64,000 bases of DNA from Hydrangea macrophylla (lineage: Eukaryota > Streptophyta > Magnoliopsida > Cornales > Hydrangeaceae): positions 113,870,605-113,934,604 of the forward strand of contig CM066983.1 of NCBI GenBank assembly GCA_033977485.1. The letters are read 5' to 3'. A program made the translations under genes and the position numbers. The notes under the pieces were generated by a model. It searched no databases. It saw only the letters and a list, made by a program, of their open reading frames with translations, and was not told where the DNA came from. Numbering within the stretch: the stretch's first letter is position 1; every line of letters starts with the position of its first letter. Below are positions 35,959-47,440 of the stretch, piece after piece.

Positions 35959-36422
35959 GAGCAACTTCAGTCGGTATTTTCGTGTAATATAAATTTAAGC
36001 TAGATTTTTATACAGAAATTGTAAGTTTCACAGTGGTGTTAGAGTGAGCCAACAAAGGGAGGGCCTGTCATTGTCGTTTGGTCTCCTTTTTTAAAAAAAA
36101 ATAAAAATTAATTAAATCTTCACATTTTTGGGGAAAAAAAAAGGAAGAAAAACCCAGCCGGCCTGTGGCAGACCGGCATTGACTTAGCTGGTTGGGGTCA
36201 TTTTGTAATAATAATAAAAATAAACAGCAAAAGCTTTGCCCGTTGAGTGAGAAACGACAATCCCTTTGTTGTTTGGTTGTATGGTAAGTAAATTAGTGAA
36301 AGGGTAAACTTAAGTTTCCCTACTACATACTTAGCTAAGTTACTATTTAAGCGACACTAATGCAAGCGTTGTACACTAACTCTCCTAAGTTGCCCTACAT
36401 TCACTACCCATTGCAGTTGCTC
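35959..36422. mobile_element. Tourist/PIF-Harbinger-type MITE
   Basis: Imperfect ends GAGCAACTTCAGTCGG and CCCATTGCAGTTGCTC are flanked by TTA at 35956-35958 and 36423-36425. The interior contains mirrored GTTTGGT/ACGACAATCCC words and A-rich DNA. It is non-coding. Confidence 0.75.
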
Positions 36423-36867
36423 TTAGTTGTACCATGTGCAATGATATATAGTACTATTAACCACTAGCACAACATGTAGTGCAATTATTAAAGCACTGTG
36501 TTATTATTTTAAAACAAGGGCAAGTCTATAGTGAGTAATTTCTTATATGAGAAGTTGGGTTTTAACCTTAAGGATTTGAGCTGCAAACAACTCTTAATAA
36601 TTAAAGTGTCATTTCTTTCTTTCTTTCTTTTTCATCCACATTAAAGTTAGGAGCTAAATGGATTACCAACCAAGTTTACGACCTTGTTTGGAATAAATTT
36701 TCAAATGCTCCTTTAGGCCTAAATATGCTTGGAGAGCTAAAATGCATGTATTAGTTTTTTTGGATAAATTTTAAGTACTAAAAAATATAAAAAAAAATAC
36801 TAAAAAAAAGCTAATGAACTTTTCTTAATTCGCATAATTTTCTTGTATTTGGGGCTTCTGGTTTTAC

Positions 36868-37036
36868 TTTTTTTTTTCTTTTTTTTTTTTTAAATATGGT
36901 TAATTCATAAAAAGAAAAGGCCAAAAGGCAGTGAACAAAGGGATAGTATATCCCATGATATCCAACGAGATAAAAACAGGCAGAAAAAACTACACAAGCA
37001 TGGGATGAAAGCCAAACACAAAAAGAGAAATCCATC
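36868..37036 (-). mobile_element. LINE-like 3' tail, interrupted by a solo LTR
   Basis: Read on the minus strand, the sequence ends GGCCTTTTCTTTTTATGAATTAACC followed by an A-tract (T-tract 36868-36893 on the plus strand). The order is split here by a few bases of variation from the 20701-20890 copy. The sequence seems to resume after the LTR at 39258 (ACAGAAAAAGCCAAAATCC). No protein domain is visible, so the LINE assignment is tentative. Confidence 0.35.
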
Positions 37037-39257
37037 TGTCACGACCTATCCCGCTACAGGCGAAAATAGGACACATGACACACCACAGAGGCTCATCTAA
37101 TGCATTAAAACATAATAGCAGCGAAAAAAAAAACTTGAAAACAAACTTGAGTATTTAAAACTTTTGAAAACAATACCCTTCGAGTTGAATAATTCGTATA
37201 AATTTGAAAATATAATTATATTTCGAATCGGATGAATTTATGTTAAAAGGGGTCTCAAAGGTACACTAAGAATCAATCAAAACATTTAAATAATTTTCGG
37301 AAGGGGTAGAAAAATGTTTCATGCAAGGTTCATTTCGACTGGTCGAACGGTCTCCTTCGGCCGGTTGAACGATCCCCTCAGGCATAAGTCCTTTAAGGCA
37401 GAGGGTACTTTGACCGGTCGAACAACTCCCTCGACCAGTCAAATGACCCCGTGGCAGAACTCTCGCCTAGAAGTCATCCAACCTTCATGCCTTGTAATAC
37501 TTAAGGATTTACATCCTTGATTCTAAACTTTCCTATCAATCCAACACTATAATAATACACATGGATCTTGCCAAACATTGAAAAGAAAGCAGAAAAGAAC
37601 CAAATTAATACTTGTTTGGATTGAAGCACAAAAGTGATCATACGTTCCTCCAAACTTCAAATTCGTCAAGTTAAGCTTCAAAATACGAACTCAAGAGTTC
37701 GGATACATGACAACTTAACCAAAAGAAGTTTTAATACTTATTACAACATTACTAAACCATTCTAAATCTTTCAAGTCAAATACATAGTTCTAACTATTCG
37801 AAAAGCTCACTATTACAACGATTGGAATAGAAAGTAAAAACATATACAAAAGGATCACCGGCATTCCTATCGGCATCACTCTTCTCGCTTCTTTTTCCCT
37901 TTCTTCCTTTCACCTGCAATGGAGTAAATCTTCACTGCTCAGCTATATGCTTAGAGTACAATTCTAAACATATGTTTATATGACAATTCATGCTTTAAAC
38001 ATCAACACTCAAATAGACTAGTCTTCGGGGAGAGAGATACACATTCATCCGGTAATGGAATTCTGAGATTGATGACGTAGAGGGCCTTCTCCCAACCACT
38101 CATCTAAATGTCCTGGCAGGGCCTTCTCCCAAACCATACACTATGCACTGGTAGGGCCTTCTCCCAAACCATGCACTACAGCCATCGCTACATTAATCCT
38201 CAAACATTGAGGAGCTTACCCCCGGAATGAAATTGCACTACCTCCCCTTCGACCCACATAAACACATAACATGCTCATATAATCACATATACGTGCTTTA
38301 TTGCATTCTCACGTGCATAATTGACGGGCCTAATTAATATATGAACTTCTCCCGGATCCAAAATATCACATCGAATATGTAAAACATGTAAATTCACTAT
38401 AATTCATAAGCCTAGAATTCATACCTCGTGTGATTTCTCTCTAACTTTGAAGGATTAACTAGAGACCCGATTAAACGACGGATCTCCGATTATACACGAT
38501 TCCTACAAATTATACATGATTTTTCCCAAAATTCTAGAATTAGTATTTTATCAAACTTAACCAAACAAGGCCTAAGTGGTATCAACGTGAAGCCCTCATC
38601 TCAAGGACAAATATGAAATTTGAGAGAAAATAAACGAGCAGAAGTCCGTCGATTTGCGTCAAGAAGCTCTAAGCAAAATCAATCATTTAGATTTTAGGTT
38701 TTGAAGAAAAATTGAAATGAAAATATCTTGAGTTTTCGTTATATAGGCAATACTCTCAGAAATTGTGTTTACCTCCCCACGAGTTTTCAAAACTCTTAAT
38801 TATTTCTCGAAACGTCTTACACGTCTAATTCATTACTTCACGAGTGAAAACTATAATTTACAAAAGTTTTCGATTAAGTTCTGTTTGTCGCCGTAATTAC
38901 GTTCTAAAAACTAATTTCGTGGAATTTCTAGATAACATACATTTTATGCAACGCAACTTATTGGTTATCGCTAAAGCCATCAAAATGATCCTATATAGGA
39001 TTAAAACTACCAGAAATTACACTACACAGGTAATTCCACTACTCAAGAATTACAGATAAACACAAATAACATTTAATCACATAAATGTCAATTTAAATCG
39101 TGTAACTTCCTCATAATTTTTCGACTACCGTGTCCTCCACTGACACTTTCCGTTGACTCCCATCAACCACTTCTACAATTATTAATCGACATTAATAATT
39201 CTAAAAAATTCAATTATGCATGTTAAAATATTTGATTTTCCCGGAACGGGTGTGACT
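37037..39257 (-). mobile_element. Solo LTR, minus orientation, TSD CCATC
   Basis: It starts TGTCACGACC (plus-strand left edge) and ends CGGGTGTGACT. The terminal base is T where CA/TG ends predict A, a likely point mutation. Flanking CCATC copies lie at 37032-37036 and 39258-39262. No internal region, PBS or PPT adjoins it, so recombination has left a single LTR. It carries two pairs of TCGACYGGTCGA-like palindromes (37335-37442). Confidence 0.85.
37335..37442. repeat. Paired palindromes TCGACYGGTCGA in LTR
   Basis: Four 12-mers start at 37335, 37357, 37410 and 37431. Spacing within pairs is 22 and 21 bp, and the second and third are 53 bp apart. The words are TCGACTGGTCGA, TCGGCCGGTTGA, TTGACCGGTCGA and TCGACCAGTCAA. 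See the shared geometry in the LTRs at 52463 and 61859. Confidence 0.85.
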
Positions 39258-39262
39258 CCATC

Positions 39263-39612
39263 CCTACACAAAAAAAGGACAGAAAAAGCCAAAATCCATC
39301 AAGCAAAAAAAAAAAAAAATCAATCTCGACGACAGCCCTTGTGATGATTCCCTCTAAAGTGTTTCTTAACTTCTCCGTTTCTTTTATCTAGAGGAAATAG
39401 AGCATCCAAAAATTAAGCCCATTCTTCAACATCGTCCATACCTTCTGGAATAGGTGCTCCCAAACGTGGTTGATTTCTCCTAGATCCTACCATAGTGTGA
39501 TGTGTACCTATGAAAAAGACCTATCGATTAGCTGACAGTCTTCTCGAAGCAACAGAAATCCAGATAAAATGATAGATGGGATGAACTATACGTTCTAATC
39601 ATAAGCACACAA
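39263..39612. other. Spacer between solo LTR and nested element, no gene recognised
   Basis: It is probably the remainder of the LINE-like fragment plus unassigned DNA. No complete open frame, PBS or terminal repeat is seen. Confidence 0.4.
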
Positions 39613-40800
39613 CAAAATGTTGGAGAATAAATAAAAATAATGGCCTTCAAAAGAATCCATCAGTAAAAGAATCTCCGTCAATTCCTCAATTAAATATAGA
39701 GCCAATAATAAGGTGATTGAGATGAGGTGCGAAATGCTCTCTTGAAACGATACGCGCACTCTACGGGTAATACCGGGTGCAGTAGAAAATAGCACGTCGT
39801 CTCCGAGATACAACAGCCCGGGGCACCCTCACCAAGTTGCTGGACAAGTAAAAACATATTGAGCATGTCTAAATCATATATCATATATCATATATCATAT
39901 ATATCGACACATACATGTATATAAAACATGTTAGGCTTAGGAGTCTTTGTAGACTTTCCAAACAGGACATTAAGTACCCAATAAATTGTAAGCTTGTAAC
40001 TGATAAAAGTTAAACTAAAATTATTATACACGATGGGTAGTATCCTACATAGTAATGGTATAGACCATTGGATAATTGCATACTCATAAAAACTTATTTA
40101 TTTCATGCTAATCCAATGCCCACTGAATGTCAAAATGAAACATGTATGACACTTTTACGATCCAAATGACTTGAGGATTTAATAGCCACATGTGTCACGC
40201 TTCGACGTAGCATAATACAGGAAAGCATTTAATTTCCTTTATGGACTCGTAGGTCGTGACAAGTGAGTATGACCAATTGTCCCTGCACAAAATAACTTAA
40301 CAGCATTTCTAAAAGAAAGGATACTAATACACATAAGCTCCGAAATTAAAACTTACTAATTATTACTTAAGTCCTGGTCTTAGGCACAAAAGCCCTTATT
40401 CAAATGTCTAAAACTAGTTTATTACAACCCGAAATTAAAAGACATAGGAAATATAAAGCAGCCTCCTGGAAAGTTGCCTGCCTCTAACTAGCATAGTCGA
40501 AGTACCCTGGCTGCTCCTGACCCTGAAAATCTGGACATACAGTCTAGGACGCATCAACGCCGTCAGCTTATGCAAGCTGGTGAGCAAAATAAACAAGTGC
40601 TCGCAATGTATATATAAGCATATAAGCAACGGTACAATTTAACTTTAAAAAGCAATAGATTCAAGGTTCCAATTCCAACATAAGTCACGGGGGAATATAG
40701 TAAGCAATAAATATGCAACCGTGCATGAACAATGTAACATCTCATCTTTCTGACTCTTTTCTCTCAACCAAAAACCGACTCAACCAAACCATTACCTCAG

Positions 40801-41245
40801 ATACCAGGAATAATATCCGATCGATATCCAAAACAGCACACCATACCATCGCTTCAGATACCAGGAATAATATCCGATCGATATCTAAGCCGCACTCAAT
40901 ACCATCATTTCGGATACCAGGAATAATATCTGATCGATATCCGAAACAAGCGCCCTAGATACCAGGAATAACATCTGATCGATATCTAAGCCGTAACTCA
41001 ATACCATCGCTTCGGATACCAGGAATAATATCCGATCGATATCTGAAACGAGCGCCCTAGATACCAGGAACAATATCCGATCGATATCTAAGCCATAACT
41101 CAATACCATCATTTCGGATACCAGGAATAATATCCGATCGATATCCGAAACAAGCGCCCTAGATACCAGGAATAATATCCGATCGATATCTAAGCCGTAA
41201 CTCAACACTGTCGCCTCCAATACCAGGAATAATATCCGATCGATA
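40801..41245. repeat. Alternating 57/45-bp tandem repeat array in the 3' LTR (9 units)
   Basis: Each unit begins ATACCAGGAATAATATCCGA and carries the near-palindrome ATATCCGATCGATAT. Units alternate between a long type (TCTAAGCC...ACTCAATACCATC) and a short type (CGAAACAAGCGCCCTAG), so the true period is a 102-bp dimer. The minus-strand open frame across it (IDRILFLVS repeats) is a by-product. Confidence 0.95.
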
Positions 41246-41546
41246 TTGAGGTCGCACACCAGACCGCCACTCTTTACTCTTGTCACGCTTTCTCACACAC
41301 ATGCATGTTGACACAACCTCGACCCTAATATGTATGTCAATGTTCACAGTTTGCAGTAACAGTTATTTATCTCAAAAGCTGAATATTCGTTCAACATAAA
41401 TCTCAGTCTGAAATGTTCTTACAAGTCCAATTTCTAACAGTGAGCCTTTAAAACAGTATATTTGTCAAACAGTTCTTTAAAAACATTTAAAACCTTTTCC
41501 AAACAGTCCCTTATATAAAAATACAGAAACAGCTCAAACTGCCTGG

Positions 41547-41690
41547 TCGCGCGAGTGGGTCGCGCGCGCGAAGGGGGAAAACGGGTCGCGCGAACGGTCC
41601 GCGCGAGCGAATGGGCAGCGGGTGTCGCGCACGCGAAGGGGAAAAATGGTTCGCGCGAGCGAGTCTCGCGCGAGCAGGTCGCGCGCGCGA
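41547..41690. repeat. TCGCGCGA palindrome cluster in the chromovirus 3' LTR
   Basis: Eight related CGCG-core palindromes start at 41547, 41560, 41586, 41598, 41625, 41651, 41666 and 41679. They mostly come in pairs 12-15 bp apart, with about 26 bp from one pair to the next. The block is very CpG-rich against an AT-rich surround. It is absent from the 5' LTR because of the deletion. Confidence 0.85.
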
Positions 41691-42745
41691 GTTCTTGCAG
41701 TTTCATCATCTTCCTCGTTTTCCCCTGTTTCTGGTCTTAAACTGAAATTACACCCATTTTCAGATTTTGTTTCAAACATGTCGTGCAATATATGGATCTC
41801 TTCAATTTTCAGCGTAGATTAAGAATACGCAATCAATTTATACGATTACGGATTATATCTCTAGATATTTGCGATTAAAGTAAGGGTGTCAAAACTTTAA
41901 ATCAACCGTTCGTCGCGATATGGATGAATTACTCCGTAGGATTCAAACCATAGCCTATTGGGACTAAGATCTTCCATAATCAATTCACGGAATTGATTTT
42001 GGTTGAGTTTTGTAAAACTCCAATTCAAAGCCTTCAATGGTGTATCTATATATATACCCATATACACACCTATATATGCTGAAATACACGTATATAAACA
42101 TGGCGAGTGAGTTTATAATACTCACTGAGGTGATTACACAGAGAATTTTGAGACCGATAATATCCGCCGTCGATTCCGTCGTTTGAGAATTTTCTCCTCC
42201 GTTCTTGATTTGATCTTGAGATATATATATATATATATATATAGCTATGTATGTGTGTGTATGTATATATATACTGTATGTGTGTGAGTGATCTTGAGAG
42301 AGCAAGAGAGTGATTGAGAGATGCAGAGAGATGCAGAGAGTTTGAGAGACTGTGAAAGAGAATGAGAGAGATGAGAGACACTGATACACACATATATATA
42401 ACGTATGTGTTTTGGGCTCCAAGAAAGGAGAAGATTTCTTCCGGTGTGGTTGAGCTCACGTGCTCCCACACCACAAACGCGGTATAGGCACAGATTTAAA
42501 ACATGAACTGGTATTTTTCGGTTGAAAATAAAAATACAGAAAATAATATTAGCGTAGGAATAAATTTCGGGTTGTACAAAAATATAGATATCGATTTTGA
42601 AACCACAGAAAATATTTTTTCTGTATTTATGGAAATTACAGTTTGACCCCAGATATATATATTACAAAGAGAAATTAAATCAAATACTCATGGAAATGAA
42701 ATACAGTATTTATTTATTAATAAAAATAAAATACAGGGTGTTACA

Positions 42746-42758
42746 CTCTACCCAACTT
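42746..42758 (-). other. Polypurine tract of the chromovirus
   Basis: CTCTACCCAACTT on the plus strand reads AAGTTGGGTAGAG on the minus strand, directly before the 3' LTR start TGTAACACCC. This is the plus-strand primer site position for Ty3 elements. Confidence 0.8.
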
Positions 42759-42789
42759 AACATAGATTTTGCCCCGAAATCTGAGCTAA

Positions 42790-45700
42790 CTAACCCTGAA
42801 ACAACTCGGGGTATCTAGTCCTCATGTCTGACTCTAACTCCCACGACGCTTTTCCCTCGTCATGATGCCTCCACTGAACCTTAACCAAAGACACGTCTCT
42901 TCTTCTCAGCCTCTTGATACTCTGGTCAAGAATCCTCACAGGTCTATCCTTGTAGACAACATTCTGACTCATCTCAATATCATCAAAATTTACTACATGT
43001 GAAGGATCCCGTATGTATTTCCTTAACATACTGACATGGAACACGTTATGAACACCATACATCTTTGGTGGCAACGCGAGTCGATAAGCCACTTTCCCAA
43101 CACGCTCCAATATCTCAAATGGTCCGATAAAACGCGGTGCCAACTTCCCTCTTTTCTGACCAAAACGCACTACCCCCCGAACAGGTGAAACCTTTAGGAG
43201 TACGTGATCTCCGATACTGAACTCCAAATCCTTTCGACGCCGATCCGCATAACTCTTGTGTCTACTCTGTGCAGTTTTCATTCTTTCTTTGACCAGTGAA
43301 ATCTTCTCATTAGTCTCTCTTACTAACTCTGGTCCCAAAAGTTTGGTGTCTCCCACTTCAGCCCAACACAACGGAGATCGACATGGTCGTCCGTACAAGG
43401 CTTCAAACGGTGCCATCCCAATACTCGAGTGATAACTGTTGTTATACGCAAATTCGACCAACGGCAAGTGCGTCTCCCAAGACTCTTCAAAGTCGATTGC
43501 ACAAGCTCTGAGCATATCTTTCATAATCTGATTAACACGCTCGGCCTGTCCATCGGTCTGAGGATGGAATGCAGTACTCATCTAGAGCGAAGTTCACATA
43601 GCCTTCTGCAAACTTTCCCAAAATCCCGAGGTAAAACGTGTATCGCGATCTGATACAATTGACACAGGCGCACCGCGCAGTCACACCACTTGCTGTAGGT
43701 ACATTCGACTCATTCTTTCTACTGGGTAAGTCATATTGTACGCGATAAAGTGTGCAGACTTTGTCAGACGATCCACAATTACCCAAATCGCGTCATGATT
43801 CTGTTGTGACAGGGCTAGTCCAACCACGAAATCCATAGTTATGTGTTCCCACTTCCATCCCGGAACAGGTAAGGGTTGTAACAATCCTGAGGGTCTCTGA
43901 TGTTCGACCTTCACTTGCTGACAAGTCAAACATTTAGACACAAACTCGGCTACTTCTCGTTTCATCCCTTCCCACCAGAAGTTTCTCTTCAAATCCTTAT
44001 ACATCTTTGTTCCTCCCTGGGTGTACTGTCAGTCTCAATTTATGTGCTTCTTCGAGAATATCTTTTCTCAAATTTTCTGAATCTGGCACACACAATCTGT
44101 CTCGACATCGGTATCCTCCCTCAGTCCCAACCTTCCATTCTGTAGGGTCCTTTTCTGACATCTTGATGAACCATACTTGAAACTTCTCGTCCTTCTTTTG
44201 GGCCTCGATGATCCGACTCACAAGTGTTGGTTGTACCATGAGGCATCCAAAGTGTTGCCCGACACTTCCCTCGGAAGTCTGCATATCAAATTCTGCAATT
44301 GTCTCTAAGGCTTTCCATTCCCTCAACATCAATGAAGCAATCATTCCTTGAGGTTTCCGACTTAGGGCGTCAGCAACTACATTAGCCTTACCAAGGTGGT
44401 ACTCTAATGTGAAGTCGTAGTCCTTAATTAGCTCCACACCGACGTTGCCTCATGTTCAGCTCTTTCTGAGTAAACAAATACTTAAGGCTCTTGTGATCCG
44501 AGAACAAATCAAACTTCTCCCCATAGAGGTAGTGTCTCCAGATCTTGAGCGCAAACACAACGGCTGCCAGCTCCAAATCATGAGTTGGGTAATTCAATTC
44601 ATTTGGCTTCAACTGTCGTGAACCATATGCGATAACCTTTCCGTCTTGCATAAGGACACACCCCAATCCTTGATACGAGGCGTCACTGAAAATAGTGAAC
44701 TTCTCACCATCCCTTGGTATCGCAAGCACTAGCGCTGTTGTCAATCTCTCTTTCAATTCCAGAAAAGCGCGTTCATGCTTATCAGCCCATTCGAACTTCA
44801 AATCTTTCTTAGTCAAACCGGTTAACGGGGCTGCTATCTTGGAAAAACCCTCTACAAACCTCCGATAGTAACCAGCGAGTCCCAGAAAACTTCTGACTTC
44901 TGTAGCATTAGTTGGCCAAGTCCAATTCGCCACTGCATCGGTCTTTGAGGAGTCAACTGCGATTCCTTGTTGTGAGATCACATGCCCGAGGAACTTAACT
45001 TCCTGAAGCCAGAATTCGCACTTGCTGAATTTAGCATACAGGCGGTGATCCTTGAGAGTCTGTAACGCGATCCGTAGATGTTGCTCATGCTCTTCCTCTG
45101 ACTTGGAATAGATCGAAATATCATCAATAAAGACAATAACGAATTGATCCAAATAGGGCTTGAATACTCTGTTCATCAAGTCCATAAACACAGCCGGAGC
45201 ATTCGTCATCCCAAACGGCATCACTAAGAACTCATAGTGTCTGTACCTCGTCCTGAAAGCAGTCTTGGGTATGTCTTCCTTCCGCACTCTCAACTGGTGA
45301 TACCCTGACCGTAGATCAATCTTAGAAAAGGTCGTGGCTCCTTGCAACTGATCAAACAGATCGTCTATCCGAGGTAAAGGATACTTATTCTTAATAGTAA
45401 CCTTATTTAATTCCCGGTAGTCAATACACAATCGCATTGTCCCATCCTTCTTCTTCACGAATAATACTGGTGCTCCCCAGGGTGAAGTACTTGGACGAAC
45501 AAAACCCAACTTCTCAAGTTCTTGAACTTGTTCCTTCAGCTCCAGCAACTTTATAGGGGCCATCCTGTAGGGAACCTTGGTTATAGGTCGAGTGCCTGGC
45601 ACCAATTCCACACAGAATTCTATGTCCCTCTCAGGTGGTAATCCTGAAATATCTCGGAATACTTCCTCGAACTCTTTGATCACCGGTATTGATGATACTG

Positions 45701-47261
45701 TCACCTCTGCACTGACAACCTCAATGTTTGCTAGGCATCTAGTGAGGAACATATCACCCGAAGGGTTACATTGGAAATCGAAGAGTCGATTCCCATTGTC
45801 CGCAAATGTGATCCTCTTCCTTGCACAATCCAACTTCGCATCATTCTTCTCGAGCCAATCCATTCCCAGGATTATATCGAACTCCTTCATCGATAGAACC
45901 ACCAATCTCGCCAAAAGTTCACGGTCTCCTAACCGTAGAGGACAGTCCTTACATACATGTAATAACTTGACGGTGGTCCCTAAGGGTAAGACAACACTCA
46001 AAGCTTCATCTAAACGTTGCGGTACTATACCCAACTTCCGAACAATCTTAACAGATATAAAGGAATGTGTAGCACCCGTGTCAAATAAAACTTTAACATG
46101 AGAGTTAAACAAGGTTAGAGTACCTTCCACTGCTCGTTGCTCGGGCAGTCCCTCCTCATAAGTACCTTCTTCATAACCTATTTTTTCATAACCAGTAGCC
46201 TCGGGAATAACGGCATTCAGACGGGCCTGTCCTTGCTGGCCGTAATTGCCTCTCCTAGGAGCCTTGCATTCCGGACTTATGTGACCTGGCATGCCACAAT
46301 TATAGCACACAACTCCCGGACGATCAGCACGCCTAGTCAGTCTGCAATCTTTAGCTCGGTGACCGGGATTACCACAATTGAAGTAGTTATTGTTGTTGTT
46401 CCCTCCTGTTGCTCGAGGCGGATACAGTTGTACTGCTTGTATCTGTTGAGGTTTCTTCCCTCCATCCCAGGTCCTTTTCTGTCCCTGAGGGTACCCTGAT
46501 TTCTGTCCAGAATAACCCTTCTGCGGAGGTCGATTTCCAAACGGCTTTGAATTCTGACAACCATCATTCTCTAACCCCGTAGCCAATCTCACCAGAGCTT
46601 CAAATGACTGGCCCAGATGACCCATAGTCAGATGTCGGAGAGACAAGTTGAAACCCCGGTGATACTTCTTGATTTTCCTCTGGGGTGTGTCCACCATATG
46701 TGGAGTAAAGCGAGACAGACGCTCAAACCGAGTAGTGTACTCACGGACAGTCAGATTTCCTTGAGTCAATTCCATAAACTCTTTATCTCTCTTGTCCTTC
46801 TCTTCTTCAGGAAAATACTTCTCGAGAATACTTTCCTTGAACACCAACCATGACATTCTCCTTGCAGCTTCCTCCCCTATGGTTGCCTTTTCAGCATCCC
46901 ACCAATCAGCCGCTGCATAAGACAGCTGAAAGATAGCCAGACGCTTCTTCTCCAGATCAGTGCACTCTATGGTCTCAAAGATACGCTCCATCTGGCGTAG
47001 CCACTGTTCCGCTTGCCAGGGTTCATCAGTCCCCGCAAAATACTCAGGTCGCAGGGCGCGAAACTCCTTGAGAAGCTTGTCTCCATTCTGGTGGGCTTGC
47101 CTCCCATTCCCGTTATGATTCCCATTCTGATTATTGTTCCTTGTGTGCTGATCGCTAACCCTCTCCAATCTTCTTACAAAAGACTCAAACATTCCGGTTG
47201 GATCTATTACCGGGGGTGCATCTTCAATAGTGGGACGATTCCTGAGATTTCTTCCAGCCAT
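42790..47261 (-). pseudogene. Chromovirus gag-pol polyprotein, broken in integrase
   Basis: The main frame (47261-44424, 945 codons) encodes Gag, two zinc knuckles, an aspartic protease ([12 protein letters not shown]), reverse transcriptase (catalytic FIDD in [11 protein letters not shown]) and the start of RNase H ([15 protein letters not shown]). The frame then shifts near 44430. It continues at 44437-43997 (RNase H end and start of the integrase His/Cys finger), shifts again near 44000 into 44004-43681 (integrase core), meets stop codons at 43681, 43596 and 43582, and reopens at 43581-42790 (end of integrase core and chromodomain, DVSLVKVQWRHHDEGKASWE). The first zinc knuckle has Tyr in place of its first Cys, while the second is complete ([14 protein letters not shown]). 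Integrase cannot be made from this copy. Confidence 0.92.
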
Positions 47262-47420
47262 ATCTTAAGAGAAAGGTACCTATCTATCAATCAACAGAAT
47301 TCGGTCAACCTCTCAACGATAGAAAGCGACTAAACACGGAATGAAGTCGAACTATCTTATCTTAATTCTATCTTAACGGGAGATCCTATGTATCTCGGAC
47401 AATTGGTCGAGCCATAACCT

Positions 47421-47433
47421 GGCTCTGATACCA
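47421..47433 (-). other. Primer-binding site of the chromovirus (tRNA-Met)
   Basis: GGCTCTGATACCA on the plus strand is TGGTATCAGAGCC on the minus strand, complementary to initiator tRNA-Met. It lies 7 bp inside the 5' LTR edge (47441). Confidence 0.9.
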
Positions 47434-47440
47434 AAAAGCA

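Larger units (their letters stand above)
40193..42745 (-). mobile_element. 3' LTR of the chromovirus (2553 bp, full length)
   Basis: It carries, from its left edge, the 45/57-bp repeat array, a CGCG-palindrome block (41547-41690), TA/GT microsatellites and the GGTGTTACA terminus. It is 972 bp longer than the partner LTR because the partner has an internal deletion. Confidence 0.95.

Noticed and set aside
40885..41286. 133-codon frame with IDRILFLVS repeats
   Set aside because: It is a by-product of the LTR tandem array, in frame only because 57 and 45 are multiples of 3.
41434..41822. Overlapping Arg/Ala-rich frames on both strands
   Set aside because: They come from the CGCG palindrome block. 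Open frames on both strands of CpG-rich DNA are expected.
45577..46101. 174-codon plus-strand frame
   Set aside because: Antisense shadow of the chromovirus protease/RT region.
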